From: Patescibacteria group bacterium
Lineage (GTDB): Bacteria > Patescibacteriota > Microgenomatia > UBA10105 > UBA927
DNA: 55,501 bases
NCBI GenBank assembly: GCA_023379025.1
Contig: JAMCTH010000012.1
Span: 1 to 55,501 of the forward strand
Direction: 5' to 3'
Shown: positions 7,426-16,860 of the stretch, piece by piece
Numbering within the stretch: position 1 is the stretch's first letter
How the letters are laid out: each line of letters opens with the position of its first letter
Made by a program: the position numbers and the translations under genes
The notes under the pieces: generated by a model
Told to the model about the DNA's origin: nothing
What the model saw: only the letters and a program-made list of their open reading frames with translations
Database searches by the model: none

Positions 7426-9711
7426 ATGCCCGAACAGTATGTCCTTTGGTTTAAGGAAGTCGGAAAAGATGATGTCGGTAGAGTCGGAGGAAAAGGCGCT
7501 AACCTCGGGGAAATGACCCGTGCGCAATTCCCCGTGCCCCCGGGTTTTATTGTAAGTGTTGCGGCGTATAACCACTTCCTCGATGTTTCCGGTCTTCGCA
7601 CGTTCATCCATGACGAACTCAAAAACCTGGATGTTTCCGATTCTGCAGCGCTTGAGAAATCCTCCCGTGCCATCCGGGAACGAATTGTCAGGACCGCGTT
7701 TCCCCGGGAGATCGCCAAGCCGGTTCTTGACGCATATTTTTCCCTGGACCGGGGGATGCTCCGGCACGCCACCGTTGCCGTGCGTTCCTCGGCAACGGCA
7801 GAAGACCTGCCGGGTGCTTCCTTTGCCGGCCAGCAGGATACGTACCTCAATGTGTACGGCGAGGCAAATCTTATAGAAAAGATCAAAGAAGCCTGGGCAT
7901 CGCTGTTTACCGGGCGTGCCATCTTTTACCGTGCGACCAATCACTACGACCATTTCAAAGTCGGTATCGCGATACCGGTCCAGAAAATGGTCGAGTCCGA
8001 TATGTCCGGGATCATGTTTACGATCGACCCCGTGACCAATGACAAGAAAAAGATCATCATCGAGGCAATTTTCGGTCTCGGCGAGATGATCGTGCAGGGA
8101 GCGGTCACGCCCGACCATTATGAAGTGGACAAGCAGAGCCTGACCGTTACGGGAGTTGTCGTCAGGACGCAGGAAAAAATGATGCGCCAGAAAGACGGTA
8201 AAACGGGTATCGTACCGCTTTCGAAGGAGGATGGCGGCCGGAGGAAGCTGACGGATGATCAGGTACTTGCCCTGGCGCGTCTCGGTAAAAAACTCGAAGA
8301 GCACTATTATTTCCCCCAGGACAGCGAATGGGCCATCGAGCGCGGGGAAGTTTTCCTCGTTCAGACCCGCCCGGTCACGACCGTCGGCAAAAAGCATGAG
8401 GCGGAAACCGGCTCTCCGTTTGCCGGCCACGAAGTTATCGTCAAAGGCGACCCGGCAAGTCCCGGTATCGCGAGCGGCCCGGTGAAGGTGCTTTCCTCAC
8501 CTTCGGAAATCGGTAAAATCGTATCCGGAGACGTACTGGTTGCGGAAATGACCAATCCGGATTATGTCCCGGCCATGAAAAAAGCCGTAGCTATTATTAC
8601 CGAACGCGGGGGCCGGACCTCCCATGCCGCTATCGTTTCCCGTGAACTCGGTATCCCTGCGGTCGTGGGTGCCGAAGGGATCCTCAAAAACGTGAAAGAC
8701 GGGCTGGTTGTGTCGGTAGACGGGACAACCGGAAGTATCTACAAAGGAGCAGTCTCACACGGCGCCGCGATGAAAGCCGCGCCCCGCCATGCCGCGGAGC
8801 ATATCAAAACCGCGACCAAAGTGTATGTAAACATGGCCGAGCCCGACCGCGCCGCAAAAAACGCGGCGCTCAACGTGGACGGCGTCGGACTTCTCCGGGC
8901 AGAGTTTATGATCGCCCAGATCGGTACCCATCCCAGGAAATTCATCGCGGATAAAAAAGAAGATGTCTTCGTCCGTGCGCTCGCAAGCGGGCTTGAACAG
9001 ATCGCTAACGCTTTCCGGCCCCGGCCCGTTATCTACCGGGCGACGGATTTCCGTACCAATGAATACCGCGATTTGAAAGGGGGCGATGCGTACGAGCCCA
9101 AGGAAGACAACCCCATGCTCGGCTTCCGCGGCGCCGCGCGCTATATCGCCGATGCATCCGTCTTTAACCTTGAGCTTGAAGCGCTAAAGTACGTCCGCAA
9201 TAAAATCGGCCTCAAAAACCTCAATCTCATGATCCCGTTCGTGCGTTCCCCGGGGGAACTTCTTGAAGTCAAAAAACTCGTGACCGCTTCGGGTCTTGCC
9301 CGTTCGGCGCAGTTTAAGCTCTCTATGATGGTTGAAATTCCGACGAACGTCATACGGATCGAAGAATTTCTCGATGTCGGTATAGACGGCATATCGATCG
9401 GCTCAAACGACCTGACCATGCTTATTCTGGGGACCGACCGCGACAACAGCGAGGTGCGCGGGGACTACGACGAGCGCGATCCTGCGGTCCTTTGGGCACT
9501 CGAACACGTCATCCGGGCGGCAGCCAAACGCGGGGTTACGAGTTCGATATGCGGCCAGGCCCCTTCTGACTACCCGGAGCTTGTGGAAAAGCTCGTTTCC
9601 TGGGGCATCACCGGCGTTTCCGTCAATCCGGATGCCGTTGACCAGGTCCGGGAGACCATTGCCCATGCCGAAGCAGCGCTTGTCACCGGCAAGAGCACCC
9701 CTGCCCTATGA
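7426..9711 (+). CDS. ppsA: Phosphoenolpyruvate synthase (pyruvate, water dikinase)
   Basis: The enzyme converts pyruvate and ATP to PEP, AMP and phosphate, the entry step of gluconeogenesis from pyruvate. From the ATG at 7426 it has 761 residues. The N-terminal ATP-grasp domain begins GGKGANLGEM. The swivelling phosphohistidine domain has GGRTSHAAI with the catalytic His at about residue 400. The C-terminal TIM barrel carries FVRSPGEL, IGSNDLTM and the catalytic-Cys loop SICGQAPSDYPE. The frame stays open about 200 bases further upstream, overlapping the isomerase gene, but 7426 fits the family start and the promoter. It overlaps enolase by four bases (ATGA). Confidence 0.95.
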   Translation: MPEQYVLWFKEVGKDDVGRVGGKGANLGEMTRAQFPVPPGFIVSVAAYNHFLDVSGLRTFIHDELKNLDVSDSAALEKSSRAIRERIVRTAFPREIAKPVLDAYFSLDRGMLRHATVAVRSSATAEDLPGASFAGQQDTYLNVYGEANLIEKIKEAWASLFTGRAIFYRATNHYDHFKVGIAIPVQKMVESDMSGIMFTIDPVTNDKKKIIIEAIFGLGEMIVQGAVTPDHYEVDKQSLTVTGVVVRTQEKMMRQKDGKTGIVPLSKEDGGRRKLTDDQVLALARLGKKLEEHYYFPQDSEWAIERGEVFLVQTRPVTTVGKKHEAETGSPFAGHEVIVKGDPASPGIASGPVKVLSSPSEIGKIVSGDVLVAEMTNPDYVPAMKKAVAIITERGGRTSHAAIVSRELGIPAVVGAEGILKNVKDGLVVSVDGTTGSIYKGAVSHGAAMKAAPRHAAEHIKTATKVYVNMAEPDRAAKNAALNVDGVGLLRAEFMIAQIGTHPRKFIADKKEDVFVRALASGLEQIANAFRPRPVIYRATDFRTNEYRDLKGGDAYEPKEDNPMLGFRGAARYIADASVFNLELEALKYVRNKIGLKNLNLMIPFVRSPGELLEVKKLVTASGLARSAQFKLSMMVEIPTNVIRIEEFLDVGIDGISIGSNDLTMLILGTDRDNSEVRGDYDERDPAVLWALEHVIRAAAKRGVTSSICGQAPSDYPELVEKLVSWGITGVSVNPDAVDQVRETIAHAEAALVTGKSTPAL

Positions 9712-10991
9712 CCGACACTGGACCCGCCATCGCCGGCGTCTTCGCTCATGAAATTCTGGACTCCCGCGCCAATCCGACGGTCGAGACGCTCGTGACGCTG
9801 ACCGACGGATACTGGGGTCTGTCTTCCGTACCCGCAGGCGCCTCGGTCAGCAAATACGAAGCAGTCGAACTCAGGGATGGCGACGACAAACGGTACAAAG
9901 GCATGGGTGTCCTGAAAGCCGTTGCCAACGTAAATACGGTCATCGCGCCCAAACTCCGCGGCATGAGCCCGTTTGACCAGTGGCATATCGACGATGTCCT
10001 GCGGGAGCTCGACGGTACGCCGAATCTTTCAAAACTCGGTGCCAATGCCGTCCTCAGTGTTTCGCTCGCGGTCGCGGTCACCGCCGCAAACGTTTCCCGC
10101 GTTCCTCTATACCGGTATCTCAATAAACTCTTTTCCGGTCTCGTGCCGACGGAGATCAAGCGTATTCCGGCACCGGTCATGAATATCATAAACGGCGGCA
10201 AACACGGGGCCGGCAACCTCAATTTTCAGGAATTTCATGTCATCCCCGCGACAAACAAAAGCTACTCGGAGGCGCTCCGTCTCGGTGTCGAGGTATACCA
10301 GCAGGTAAAGGAAATACTTATCTACAGAAATGCCATTCATTCGGTCGGCGACGAAGGCGGATTTGCCCCGAACCTCTATACGAACGCAGACGCTATAGAA
10401 ATCCTTCTTGAGGCGATCAGAACGGCTTCCTACCACTACGGGGTCGATGTCTTTATCGGTCTTGACCTTGCCGCAAGCGTTTTTAAGACGCCCGGCGGGT
10501 ATAAGATTATTGATAAGCCGTCCGAACTCCCCGAGAAAGCGTTCATCGATTTTTTGAAAGACCTCCACAAGAAATACCATTTCCTTCTCCTCGAAGATGC
10601 CCTGGACCAGGATGACTGGGACGGATGGAAAGAGCTCACCCAGTCCTTCGGCGCGGAAACGCTTATCGTCGGCGATGATTTTTTGGCGACCAATGAGGAG
10701 CGTCTGACGCGTGCGGTACGGGAAAAAGCCTGTACTGCCATACTCCTCAAGCCCAACCAGATCGGTACGCTTTCCTCCTACTTCAAGGTTGTCGCTCTTG
10801 CGAAAAAAAATAATATCCATTGTATCGTTTCCCACAGAAGCGGGGAGACCAATGACAGTTTTATCGCGGACCTGGGCGTTGCCGTTCAGTCCGAATACGT
10901 GAAATTCGGCGCCCCTGCCCGCGGGGAACGCGTCGCAAAGTACAACCGTCTTCTCCAGATAGAAACGGATCTTATTGCGGGGAAACGGTAA
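9708..10991 (+). CDS. eno: Enolase
   Basis: It interconverts 2-phosphoglycerate and PEP. At 427 residues it is full length. Catalytic and metal-binding signatures are present: NGGKHGAGNLNFQEFHVIP, SVGDEGGFAPN, VGDDFLATNEERL, ILLKPNQIGT with the catalytic Lys, and SHRSGETNDSFIADL. The start overlaps the end of ppsA (ATGA), so PEP synthase and enolase, consecutive steps, are translationally coupled. Confidence 0.97.
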   Translation: MTDTGPAIAGVFAHEILDSRANPTVETLVTLTDGYWGLSSVPAGASVSKYEAVELRDGDDKRYKGMGVLKAVANVNTVIAPKLRGMSPFDQWHIDDVLRELDGTPNLSKLGANAVLSVSLAVAVTAANVSRVPLYRYLNKLFSGLVPTEIKRIPAPVMNIINGGKHGAGNLNFQEFHVIPATNKSYSEALRLGVEVYQQVKEILIYRNAIHSVGDEGGFAPNLYTNADAIEILLEAIRTASYHYGVDVFIGLDLAASVFKTPGGYKIIDKPSELPEKAFIDFLKDLHKKYHFLLLEDALDQDDWDGWKELTQSFGAETLIVGDDFLATNEERLTRAVREKACTAILLKPNQIGTLSSYFKVVALAKKNNIHCIVSHRSGETNDSFIADLGVAVQSEYVKFGAPARGERVAKYNRLLQIETDLIAGKR

Positions 10992-11018
10992 CCGTTTCCG
11001 GTGCGGCACACGAATCCT

Positions 11019-12671
11019 ATGACCAAACCCGTGGTACTCATTATTATGGACGGCTGGGGACTTGCGCCTCCGGGGCCCGGGAATGCCATTTCCCTCTCAG
11101 CACTCAAACATATCCCGTCATACTGGCACAGGTATCCGCATACGGAGCTTGCCGCTTCCGGCGAAGCCGTCGGACTGCCCCCGGGAGAAGACGGGAACAC
11201 GGAAACCGGGCATATCAATATCGGTGCCGGACGCGTGGTTTACCAGGATCTGCCGCGGATCAACATGGCGATAGCAGACGGCAACTTTTTCAAAAACGAC
11301 GCGTTCCTCGGCGCCGTACAGTATGTGACGGAGCACCATTCCAATCTTCACCTGCTGGGCCTTGCAACGGATGCGGGCGTTCACGCGAGCCTTGAGCACC
11401 TGTATGCGCTTCTGACCCTCGCCAAACGGCATACTCTGAACGGACGGCTGTTCCTCCATCTGTTTACGGACGGCCGCGATTCCTTTCCCAATGCCGCGCC
11501 CCGTTACCTCCGGGAAATCGAGGCCAGATGCAGGCTCACGGGCATCGGGACGATTGCCACCATTATGGGGCGGTATTATGCTATGGACCGGGATCAGCGC
11601 TGGGACCGCACCCGGAAAGCCTACGAGGCGCTTACGGAACATGCACCCTATCAAGAAAAGGATGCGGTTGCCGCGGTTGAGGCATCGTATAAACGCGGCC
11701 AGACGGATGAATTCGTCGAGCCGACCATTTTGACGGACGCGGACGGCAAGCCCTACCCGCGCATCGCGGATTCCGATGCCGTGATTTTCTATAACTACCG
11801 GATCGACCGCCCGCGGCAGCTCACGCGTGCGTTTGTCCTGCCGGATTTCGAATCGCACAATAAACCCATTGCGTTTGACCCCTATGCGGTCAAATACTTC
11901 CATAAGCACGTGCCGGATTTGGGTGCCGCTAAAAAACCCTTTGCACGGCACGTCATCCTGAAAAACCTTTTTTTCGTCACCATGACCGAATACGAGCGTG
12001 ACCTTCCCTGCGCGGTCGCATTTCCGCCCAATCCGGTATACATGAATATCGGCCGCGTCATCGCCGACCGCAATCTCCGCCAGCTTCGGGTTGCCGAGAC
12101 GGAAAAGGAACGCTTCGTCACGTATTACTTCAACGGCATGCGGGAAGACCCTTACAGCGGGGAGGAGCGGCTCATCATCCCGTCTCCCTCCGTCGCGACC
12201 TATGACCTCAAGCCGGAAATGTCCGCCGCCGAAACGACCGCGCGGCTTATCGACCGGCTCTCGACGGGCGTCTATGCGTTTGCCGTCATCAATTACGCCA
12301 ATCCTGACATGGTCGGGCACACCGGTAATATCCCCGCAGCCGTCCGTGCCTGTCAGGAAACGGACCGCTGTGTTGGGCTCCTTGTCTCATCGGTGCTCGC
12401 GCGCGGCGGGGCTTGCGTTATAACCGGCGACCATGGTAACGTAGAAGAGATGCTCGGTCCCGGAGGGGAAATGGACACCGAGCATTCTACATTTCCGGTT
12501 CCGTTTCTTTTTATCGCGTCTATGTTTGAAGGATATCCCTACGTTCTTCCCTTCGGTAAGCTTGCAGACATCGCCCCCACGATCCTTTCCTATATGCATA
12601 TCGCCGTTCCCGACGAAATGACCGGACGAAATCTGCTTGCTGATGTTGCCGTGAAAGGAGGCAATGTATGA
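11019..12671 (+). CDS. gpmI: 2,3-bisphosphoglycerate-independent phosphoglycerate mutase with Thr at the nucleophile position
   Basis: This alkaline-phosphatase-superfamily enzyme interconverts 3- and 2-phosphoglycerate using two metal ions. From the ATG at 11019 it has 550 residues; a GTG at 11001 is less likely. Motifs in order are IIMDGWG (metal ligand Asp), GEAVGLPPGEDGNTETGH, NIGAGRVVYQDL, DGRDSFPNAAP, MGRYYAMDRDQRWDR and ITGDHGNVEEM. The usual catalytic Ser of GNSEVGH is Thr here (GNTETGH). All other signature residues look intact, so the enzyme is probably active with a phospho-Thr intermediate. The downstream gene overlaps by four bases. Confidence 0.92.
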   Translation: MTKPVVLIIMDGWGLAPPGPGNAISLSALKHIPSYWHRYPHTELAASGEAVGLPPGEDGNTETGHINIGAGRVVYQDLPRINMAIADGNFFKNDAFLGAVQYVTEHHSNLHLLGLATDAGVHASLEHLYALLTLAKRHTLNGRLFLHLFTDGRDSFPNAAPRYLREIEARCRLTGIGTIATIMGRYYAMDRDQRWDRTRKAYEALTEHAPYQEKDAVAAVEASYKRGQTDEFVEPTILTDADGKPYPRIADSDAVIFYNYRIDRPRQLTRAFVLPDFESHNKPIAFDPYAVKYFHKHVPDLGAAKKPFARHVILKNLFFVTMTEYERDLPCAVAFPPNPVYMNIGRVIADRNLRQLRVAETEKERFVTYYFNGMREDPYSGEERLIIPSPSVATYDLKPEMSAAETTARLIDRLSTGVYAFAVINYANPDMVGHTGNIPAAVRACQETDRCVGLLVSSVLARGGACVITGDHGNVEEMLGPGGEMDTEHSTFPVPFLFIASMFEGYPYVLPFGKLADIAPTILSYMHIAVPDEMTGRNLLADVAVKGGNV

Positions 12672-13777
12672 AAACAACGATCTCTGTCATCAAAGCCGAT
12701 ACCGGAAGTGTCGGCGGGCATAACCGCCCGAGCGAAGCCATGGTCGAAAAAGCCAGGGAACGCGTACGGAAAGGCATAAGCGACGGACTTCTCCTGGACG
12801 GACGGGTGACGTTTACCGGAGATGATATTGCCCTTCTCATGACCCACACCAAAGGTACGGATAGCCCGGATATCCATAAGTTCGCCTGGGATACGTTTGT
12901 CGAAACCACGGCAATTGCCAAGTCAGAGGGGCTCTATGGCGCGGGGCAGGACCTTCTCAAGAATGCCTTTTCCGGTAACGTCCGCGGCATGGGGCCGGGG
13001 TCTGCGGAAATAGCGTTTGAGGAGCGCACGGCCGAGCCGTTTATCGTGTTTGCGGGAGACAAATGCGGTCCGGGCGTCTTTAACTACCCGCTGTTTGAAG
13101 GCTTTGCCAACCCGTACCACAATGCGGGACTCCTGCTTGCACCGGATATGAAAGCAGGCTTTACGTTCCACATCATGGACGTGAACTACACGGAAGCGGA
13201 CCGGGTCATTATGCTGAAAGCCCCGGCAGACTACTACGATATCTGTACGCTGCTCCGGGATCCCAATCATTATGTCATCGAGTCGGTCGTCGAAAACGCG
13301 ACCGGGCTCACCGCAGCAGTTGCATCGACCGCACGGCTTCATAATATCGCCGGCAAATATGTCGGCAAAGACGATCCGGTCGCCATCGTCCGGAGCCAGA
13401 AGCAGTTTCCTTCAACGGGTGAAATCCTTTCCCCGTGGGCGCTTGCGCACTACACGCTCGGGGACAACCGGGGTTCGCACCATGTTGCGGTTATGCCGGT
13501 CAAGCAGAATTCTATCATCTCGTTTTTCGACGGACCGACCATCATCTCAGCCGCAGGATACTGCGTCCACGAGGGGAAACTCACCGATGCGGTCGATCTT
13601 TTCGACCAGCCCTTCTGGGATACGATCCGTACGAAAGCGTCGGAAAAAACGCTCGATATCCGCGCGCAGGGTTTTTACGGTCCTGCCATGGCCGGTATGG
13701 ATGAGCTCGAGTACACCGGAGTCGTTGAAAACCTCAAACGCCTCGATGAGAAGTTTACCCTGAGGGAAAAGAAATAA
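12668..13777 (+). CDS. fbp: Fructose-1,6-bisphosphate aldolase/phosphatase (archaeal type, class V)
   Basis: This single enzyme condenses the two triose phosphates to FBP and removes the 1-phosphate, making gluconeogenesis effectively one-way. The 369 residues align by eye along their whole length with archaeal FBPA/P: ISVIKADTGSVGGH (metal/phosphate site), GDDIALLMTHTKG, LYGAGQDLL, FSGNVRGMGPG, and AGKYVGKDDPV with Tyr231 and Schiff-base Lys234. GSHHVAVMPV and FDGPTIISAAGY follow. It overlaps gpmI by four bases and abuts the acetyl-CoA synthetase gene with no gap. Confidence 0.94.
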   Translation: MKTTISVIKADTGSVGGHNRPSEAMVEKARERVRKGISDGLLLDGRVTFTGDDIALLMTHTKGTDSPDIHKFAWDTFVETTAIAKSEGLYGAGQDLLKNAFSGNVRGMGPGSAEIAFEERTAEPFIVFAGDKCGPGVFNYPLFEGFANPYHNAGLLLAPDMKAGFTFHIMDVNYTEADRVIMLKAPADYYDICTLLRDPNHYVIESVVENATGLTAAVASTARLHNIAGKYVGKDDPVAIVRSQKQFPSTGEILSPWALAHYTLGDNRGSHHVAVMPVKQNSIISFFDGPTIISAAGYCVHEGKLTDAVDLFDQPFWDTIRTKASEKTLDIRAQGFYGPAMAGMDELEYTGVVENLKRLDEKFTLREKK

Positions 13778-15508
13778 ATGAAAAGCGACCTGTACCGCAA
13801 AACAAAGAAAGACCTGCCGGTTCCGCCGAATCTCGGGGATTATGAGGAGCTAAGGAAATCCTTCAGCTGGAAAACTGCGGAAAAGGAACTTGCCTGGTTC
13901 GAAGGGAAGATCAATGCCGCGTACAACGCCGTCGACCGTCACGTTGAGACATGGAGGAAGAACAAAGTCGCGCTTTACTGGGAAGATGAGGAGGGCCGCA
14001 AACAACAGTATACGTTCGAGGAGCTGGCCCGGCGTTCCAATCAGTTCGGCAATTACCTCAAAGACCTGGGTGTTGCTCGCGGAGACCGCGTGTTTCTGTT
14101 TCTGCCGCGTATTCCGGAACTCTATATTGCATTCCTCGGCATCCTCAAAATCGGCGCCATAGCGGGTACGCTTTTCAGTGCGTTCCAGGAACAGGCACTT
14201 TCCGACCGCCTCGGCAACAGCGGCGCTTCGGTTGTCGTGACGCACTCGTCACTCCTCCCGCGGATAGAAAAAGTTCGTCATAAACTGCCGGAGCTCCATC
14301 ATGTCCTGGTCGTTGACCACGAAGCGTTCGCGAAAGAGCTCTCCAAAAAAGACGAAGAGCTTCATATTGTCCATATGGACCCCGGCGACTATGCGTTTAT
14401 GCTCTATACCTCAGGGACCACGGGCAAACCCAAGGGCGTCATGCATACGCACCGCGCGGTCGTACAGGAATATGAGACGGCTCGATGGGTCCTTGATCTT
14501 CGGGATGAGGATACCTACTGGTGTACCGCCGACCCCGGGTGGGTCACCGGCATCGCGTATGAGATACTGGGGAGCTGGACTGCCGGGGTGTCGGCGCTCG
14601 TCTATGCGGGCCGGTTTGACCCGAAGCGCTGGTACAAACTCCTTGAGGACTATAAGATCAGCGTCTGGTACACGGCGCCGACGGCGGTGCGCATGCTTAT
14701 GGCGGCAGGAGGGGCTCTCGTCCGCGGGTATGACCTTTCGCACCTTCGTCATATGTGCTCAGTCGGTGAACCGCTCAACCCGGAGGCGATTGTCTGGGCA
14801 GTCCGGACCTTCGGCAGGCCGTTCCATGATACCTGGTGGCAGACGGAAACCGGCGCCATCTGTATCGCAAACTATCCTGCGATGGATATTAAAATCGGCT
14901 CCATGGGCAAACCTATCCCCGGGCTTGATGCGGCAATTGTCGATGACAGCGGCCATGTACTGCCGCCGGGCACCGAGGGCAACATCGCGCTCAAACCCGG
15001 TTGGCCCTCCATGATGAAGACGATCTGGAAACGGCCGCATAAATACGAAAGCTATTTTTCCGGCGGGTATTACATAAGCGGCGACCGCGGTCTTATGGAC
15101 CGGGACGGCTACTTCTGGTTTATCGGAAGGGCGGACGACGTCATCAAGACATCCGGAGAGCGTGTCGGACCGTTTGAGGTCGAATCCGCGCTTGTTGCCC
15201 ATCCGGCGGTTATCGAGGCCGGCGTCATCGGCAAACCCGATTCCCTGCGGGGGGAGATCATCAAAGCATTCGTCGTTCTTACGAAGGAAGAAAGCGATAA
15301 GGTAAAAGTGAAAGCCTATGCGGAAAAACTTAAGGAGGAGCTTGCAAGTCATGTAAAGAAACATCTTGCCGGCCATGCCTACCCGCGGGAAATAGAATTT
15401 ATCGACAAACTCCCCAAAACCCGCTCAGGCAAAATCATGCGCCGCATTCTCAAAGCCCGGGAAATGGGACTTCCGATCGGCGATACGAGCACCTTAGAAG
15501 AATACTGA
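13778..15508 (+). CDS. acsA: Acetyl-CoA synthetase-like AMP-forming ligase
   Basis: This adenylate-forming enzyme activates acetate or another short acid to its CoA thioester. At 576 residues it is shorter than typical Acs (about 650). It shows the P-loop YTSGTTGKPKG (near residue 210), WWQTETG, YYISGDRGLMDRDGYFWFIGRADDVIK, and the C-terminal lysine motif PKTRSGKIMRR whose Lys is the usual acetylation target. The ATG follows the fbp stop directly, so it is the last gene of the PEP-to-hexose block. Acetate is inferred as substrate from the overall pattern. Confidence 0.88.
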   Translation: MKSDLYRKTKKDLPVPPNLGDYEELRKSFSWKTAEKELAWFEGKINAAYNAVDRHVETWRKNKVALYWEDEEGRKQQYTFEELARRSNQFGNYLKDLGVARGDRVFLFLPRIPELYIAFLGILKIGAIAGTLFSAFQEQALSDRLGNSGASVVVTHSSLLPRIEKVRHKLPELHHVLVVDHEAFAKELSKKDEELHIVHMDPGDYAFMLYTSGTTGKPKGVMHTHRAVVQEYETARWVLDLRDEDTYWCTADPGWVTGIAYEILGSWTAGVSALVYAGRFDPKRWYKLLEDYKISVWYTAPTAVRMLMAAGGALVRGYDLSHLRHMCSVGEPLNPEAIVWAVRTFGRPFHDTWWQTETGAICIANYPAMDIKIGSMGKPIPGLDAAIVDDSGHVLPPGTEGNIALKPGWPSMMKTIWKRPHKYESYFSGGYYISGDRGLMDRDGYFWFIGRADDVIKTSGERVGPFEVESALVAHPAVIEAGVIGKPDSLRGEIIKAFVVLTKEESDKVKVKAYAEKLKEELASHVKKHLAGHAYPREIEFIDKLPKTRSGKIMRRILKAREMGLPIGDTSTLEEY

Positions 15509-15543
15509 TGCAACAGCTACTGGCTTCTTAGTGAAATCTCCGG

Positions 15544-15555
15544 TAAAATAAACCA
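15544..15555 (+). promoter_or_regulatory. -10 box of dedA, leaderless arrangement
   Basis: TAAAAT at 15544-15549 ends six bases before the dedA ATG at 15556. No Shine-Dalgarno and no clear -35 are seen. Confidence 0.45.
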
Positions 15556-16185
15556 ATGCTGGAAGTTATTGGCGGCGCTATCGTCCATTTCATATCGTCC
15601 TTGGGGTATGTCGGCATTTTTCTCCTCATGACCCTTGAGTCGGCACTTATCCCCATCCCTTCCGAAGTTACCATGCCGTTTTCCGGGTCACTCGTCGCCC
15701 TCGGCCGGTTTAACTTCTGGCTGGTTGTTGCGGCGGGCGCTTTCGGAAACCTGTTCGGATCGCTTCTGGCCTACTGGCTGGGCTATTGGGGGCAGGAAAC
15801 GGTTGTCCGGAAAGTCATCGTCCGCTACGGCAAGTATCTTCTTCTCAGCGAACGTGAGTATGACCAGTCGGAACGCTGGTTCAGGAAACACGGGGAAATC
15901 ATTGTCTTTGTGTCGAGGATCCTGCCGGTCGCCAGAACCTTCATATCCCTTCCGGCAGGAGTTGCCGAAATGAAAATGTCCAAATTCGTCGTCTATACGC
16001 TTATCGGATCGATTCTCTGGTCCATCCTTCTCACCTCTATCGGCGTTGTCCTCGGAAGCAACTGGAAGTCCCTTCAGGTGTATTTCCACAAGTTCGATGC
16101 GGGTATCGTAATCGCCGGCATTTTGTTTCTGGTCTGGTACGTCCGCCGTAAGCTAAAGCACCTCAAACAACCCGCTACAGAGTGA
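15556..16185 (+). CDS. DedA family membrane protein
   Basis: This 209-residue integral membrane protein of the DedA/SNARE-associated (VTT) family is related to transporters that flip undecaprenyl phosphate or phospholipids. Typical features are the N-terminal SLGYVGIFLLMTLESALIPIPSEV, the FxxR-like segment FVSRILPVARTFISLPAGVAEM, and several hydrophobic segments ending in a basic tail. It stands alone between acsA and the convergent lexA gene. Confidence 0.9.
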   Translation: MLEVIGGAIVHFISSLGYVGIFLLMTLESALIPIPSEVTMPFSGSLVALGRFNFWLVVAAGAFGNLFGSLLAYWLGYWGQETVVRKVIVRYGKYLLLSEREYDQSERWFRKHGEIIVFVSRILPVARTFISLPAGVAEMKMSKFVVYTLIGSILWSILLTSIGVVLGSNWKSLQVYFHKFDAGIVIAGILFLVWYVRRKLKHLKQPATE

Positions 16186-16200
16186 GTATGTCCTCAAGCT

Positions 16201-16827
16201 TCAGGAAGAAAATTTGCGGATAAGCCCGACGACTTTTCCCTGTATTTTTACGTGCGTTGCAAAAATAGGGGACATGGTTGCATTGGCCGGCATGAGTTTA
16301 ATCCGGTCTTTTTCGAAATAGATGCGTTTCAACGTCGCAAAGCCGTTGGGGAGGAGTGCCACGACGATATCGCCGTTTTTGGCTTCCTGCTGGTGCTGTA
16401 CGACCACAAAATCGCCGTCCAGGATGCCGTCATCGATCATCGACGTTCCCTTGACCTGGAGGACATAGGCGGCTTTGGAAGACGCCACCATACCTGGCGC
16501 CACCGATAGGTAGTAGTTGGGATCGGTATACGGCTCAAGCGGCGCTCCGGCTGCGATAAAGCCGAGGACGGGAAGCTCGACGGACGCTTCGGAAGCGCCG
16601 TAGCGGAATTTTTCCGTCACGATCTCGAGTCCCCTCGCGGTACCGTCCAGTTTGCGGATAAAGCCTTTCAGCCGGAGGCGGTCAATATGCTCGTGGACGG
16701 TTGCGGGTGAGGATATGCCCATGGACGTGCCGATCTCCTTGAGGGTGGGCGCATATCCATACCGCTGGATAAACTGGGCGATAAAGTCAAGAAGCTGTCG
16801 TTCGCGGGGGTACAAAGTTACCGGCAT
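16201..16827 (-). CDS. lexA: LexA repressor
   Basis: This 208-residue SOS repressor has an N-terminal winged helix (LTLKEIG-type recognition helix; TLKEIGTSMGISSPATVHEHI) and a C-terminal S24 peptidase fold. The Ala93-Gly94 cleavage site lies in FIAAGAPLE. The catalytic dyad is Ser129 (KGTSMIDDGI) and Lys167 (ATLKRIY), so RecA-stimulated self-cleavage should work. It is divergent from uvrB, and an inverted repeat in the shared 103-bp gap is a candidate operator. Confidence 0.95.
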   Translation of the reverse strand: MPVTLYPRERQLLDFIAQFIQRYGYAPTLKEIGTSMGISSPATVHEHIDRLRLKGFIRKLDGTARGLEIVTEKFRYGASEASVELPVLGFIAAGAPLEPYTDPNYYLSVAPGMVASSKAAYVLQVKGTSMIDDGILDGDFVVVQHQQEAKNGDIVVALLPNGFATLKRIYFEKDRIKLMPANATMSPIFATHVKIQGKVVGLIRKFSS

Positions 16828-16832
16828 ATGGT

Positions 16833-16860
16833 GTATAACGGAATTGTATAGTGGTTATAC
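16833..16860. promoter_or_regulatory. Candidate LexA operator between lexA and uvrB
   Basis: Perfect 7-bp arms GTATAAC (16833-16839) and GTTATAC (16854-16860) are separated by 14 bp. They straddle a TACAAT box on the lexA strand (16843-16848). A self-regulating LexA and a co-regulated uvrB would both be served from here. The motif is not the E. coli or B. subtilis consensus, so the assignment is inferred from position and symmetry. Confidence 0.45.
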
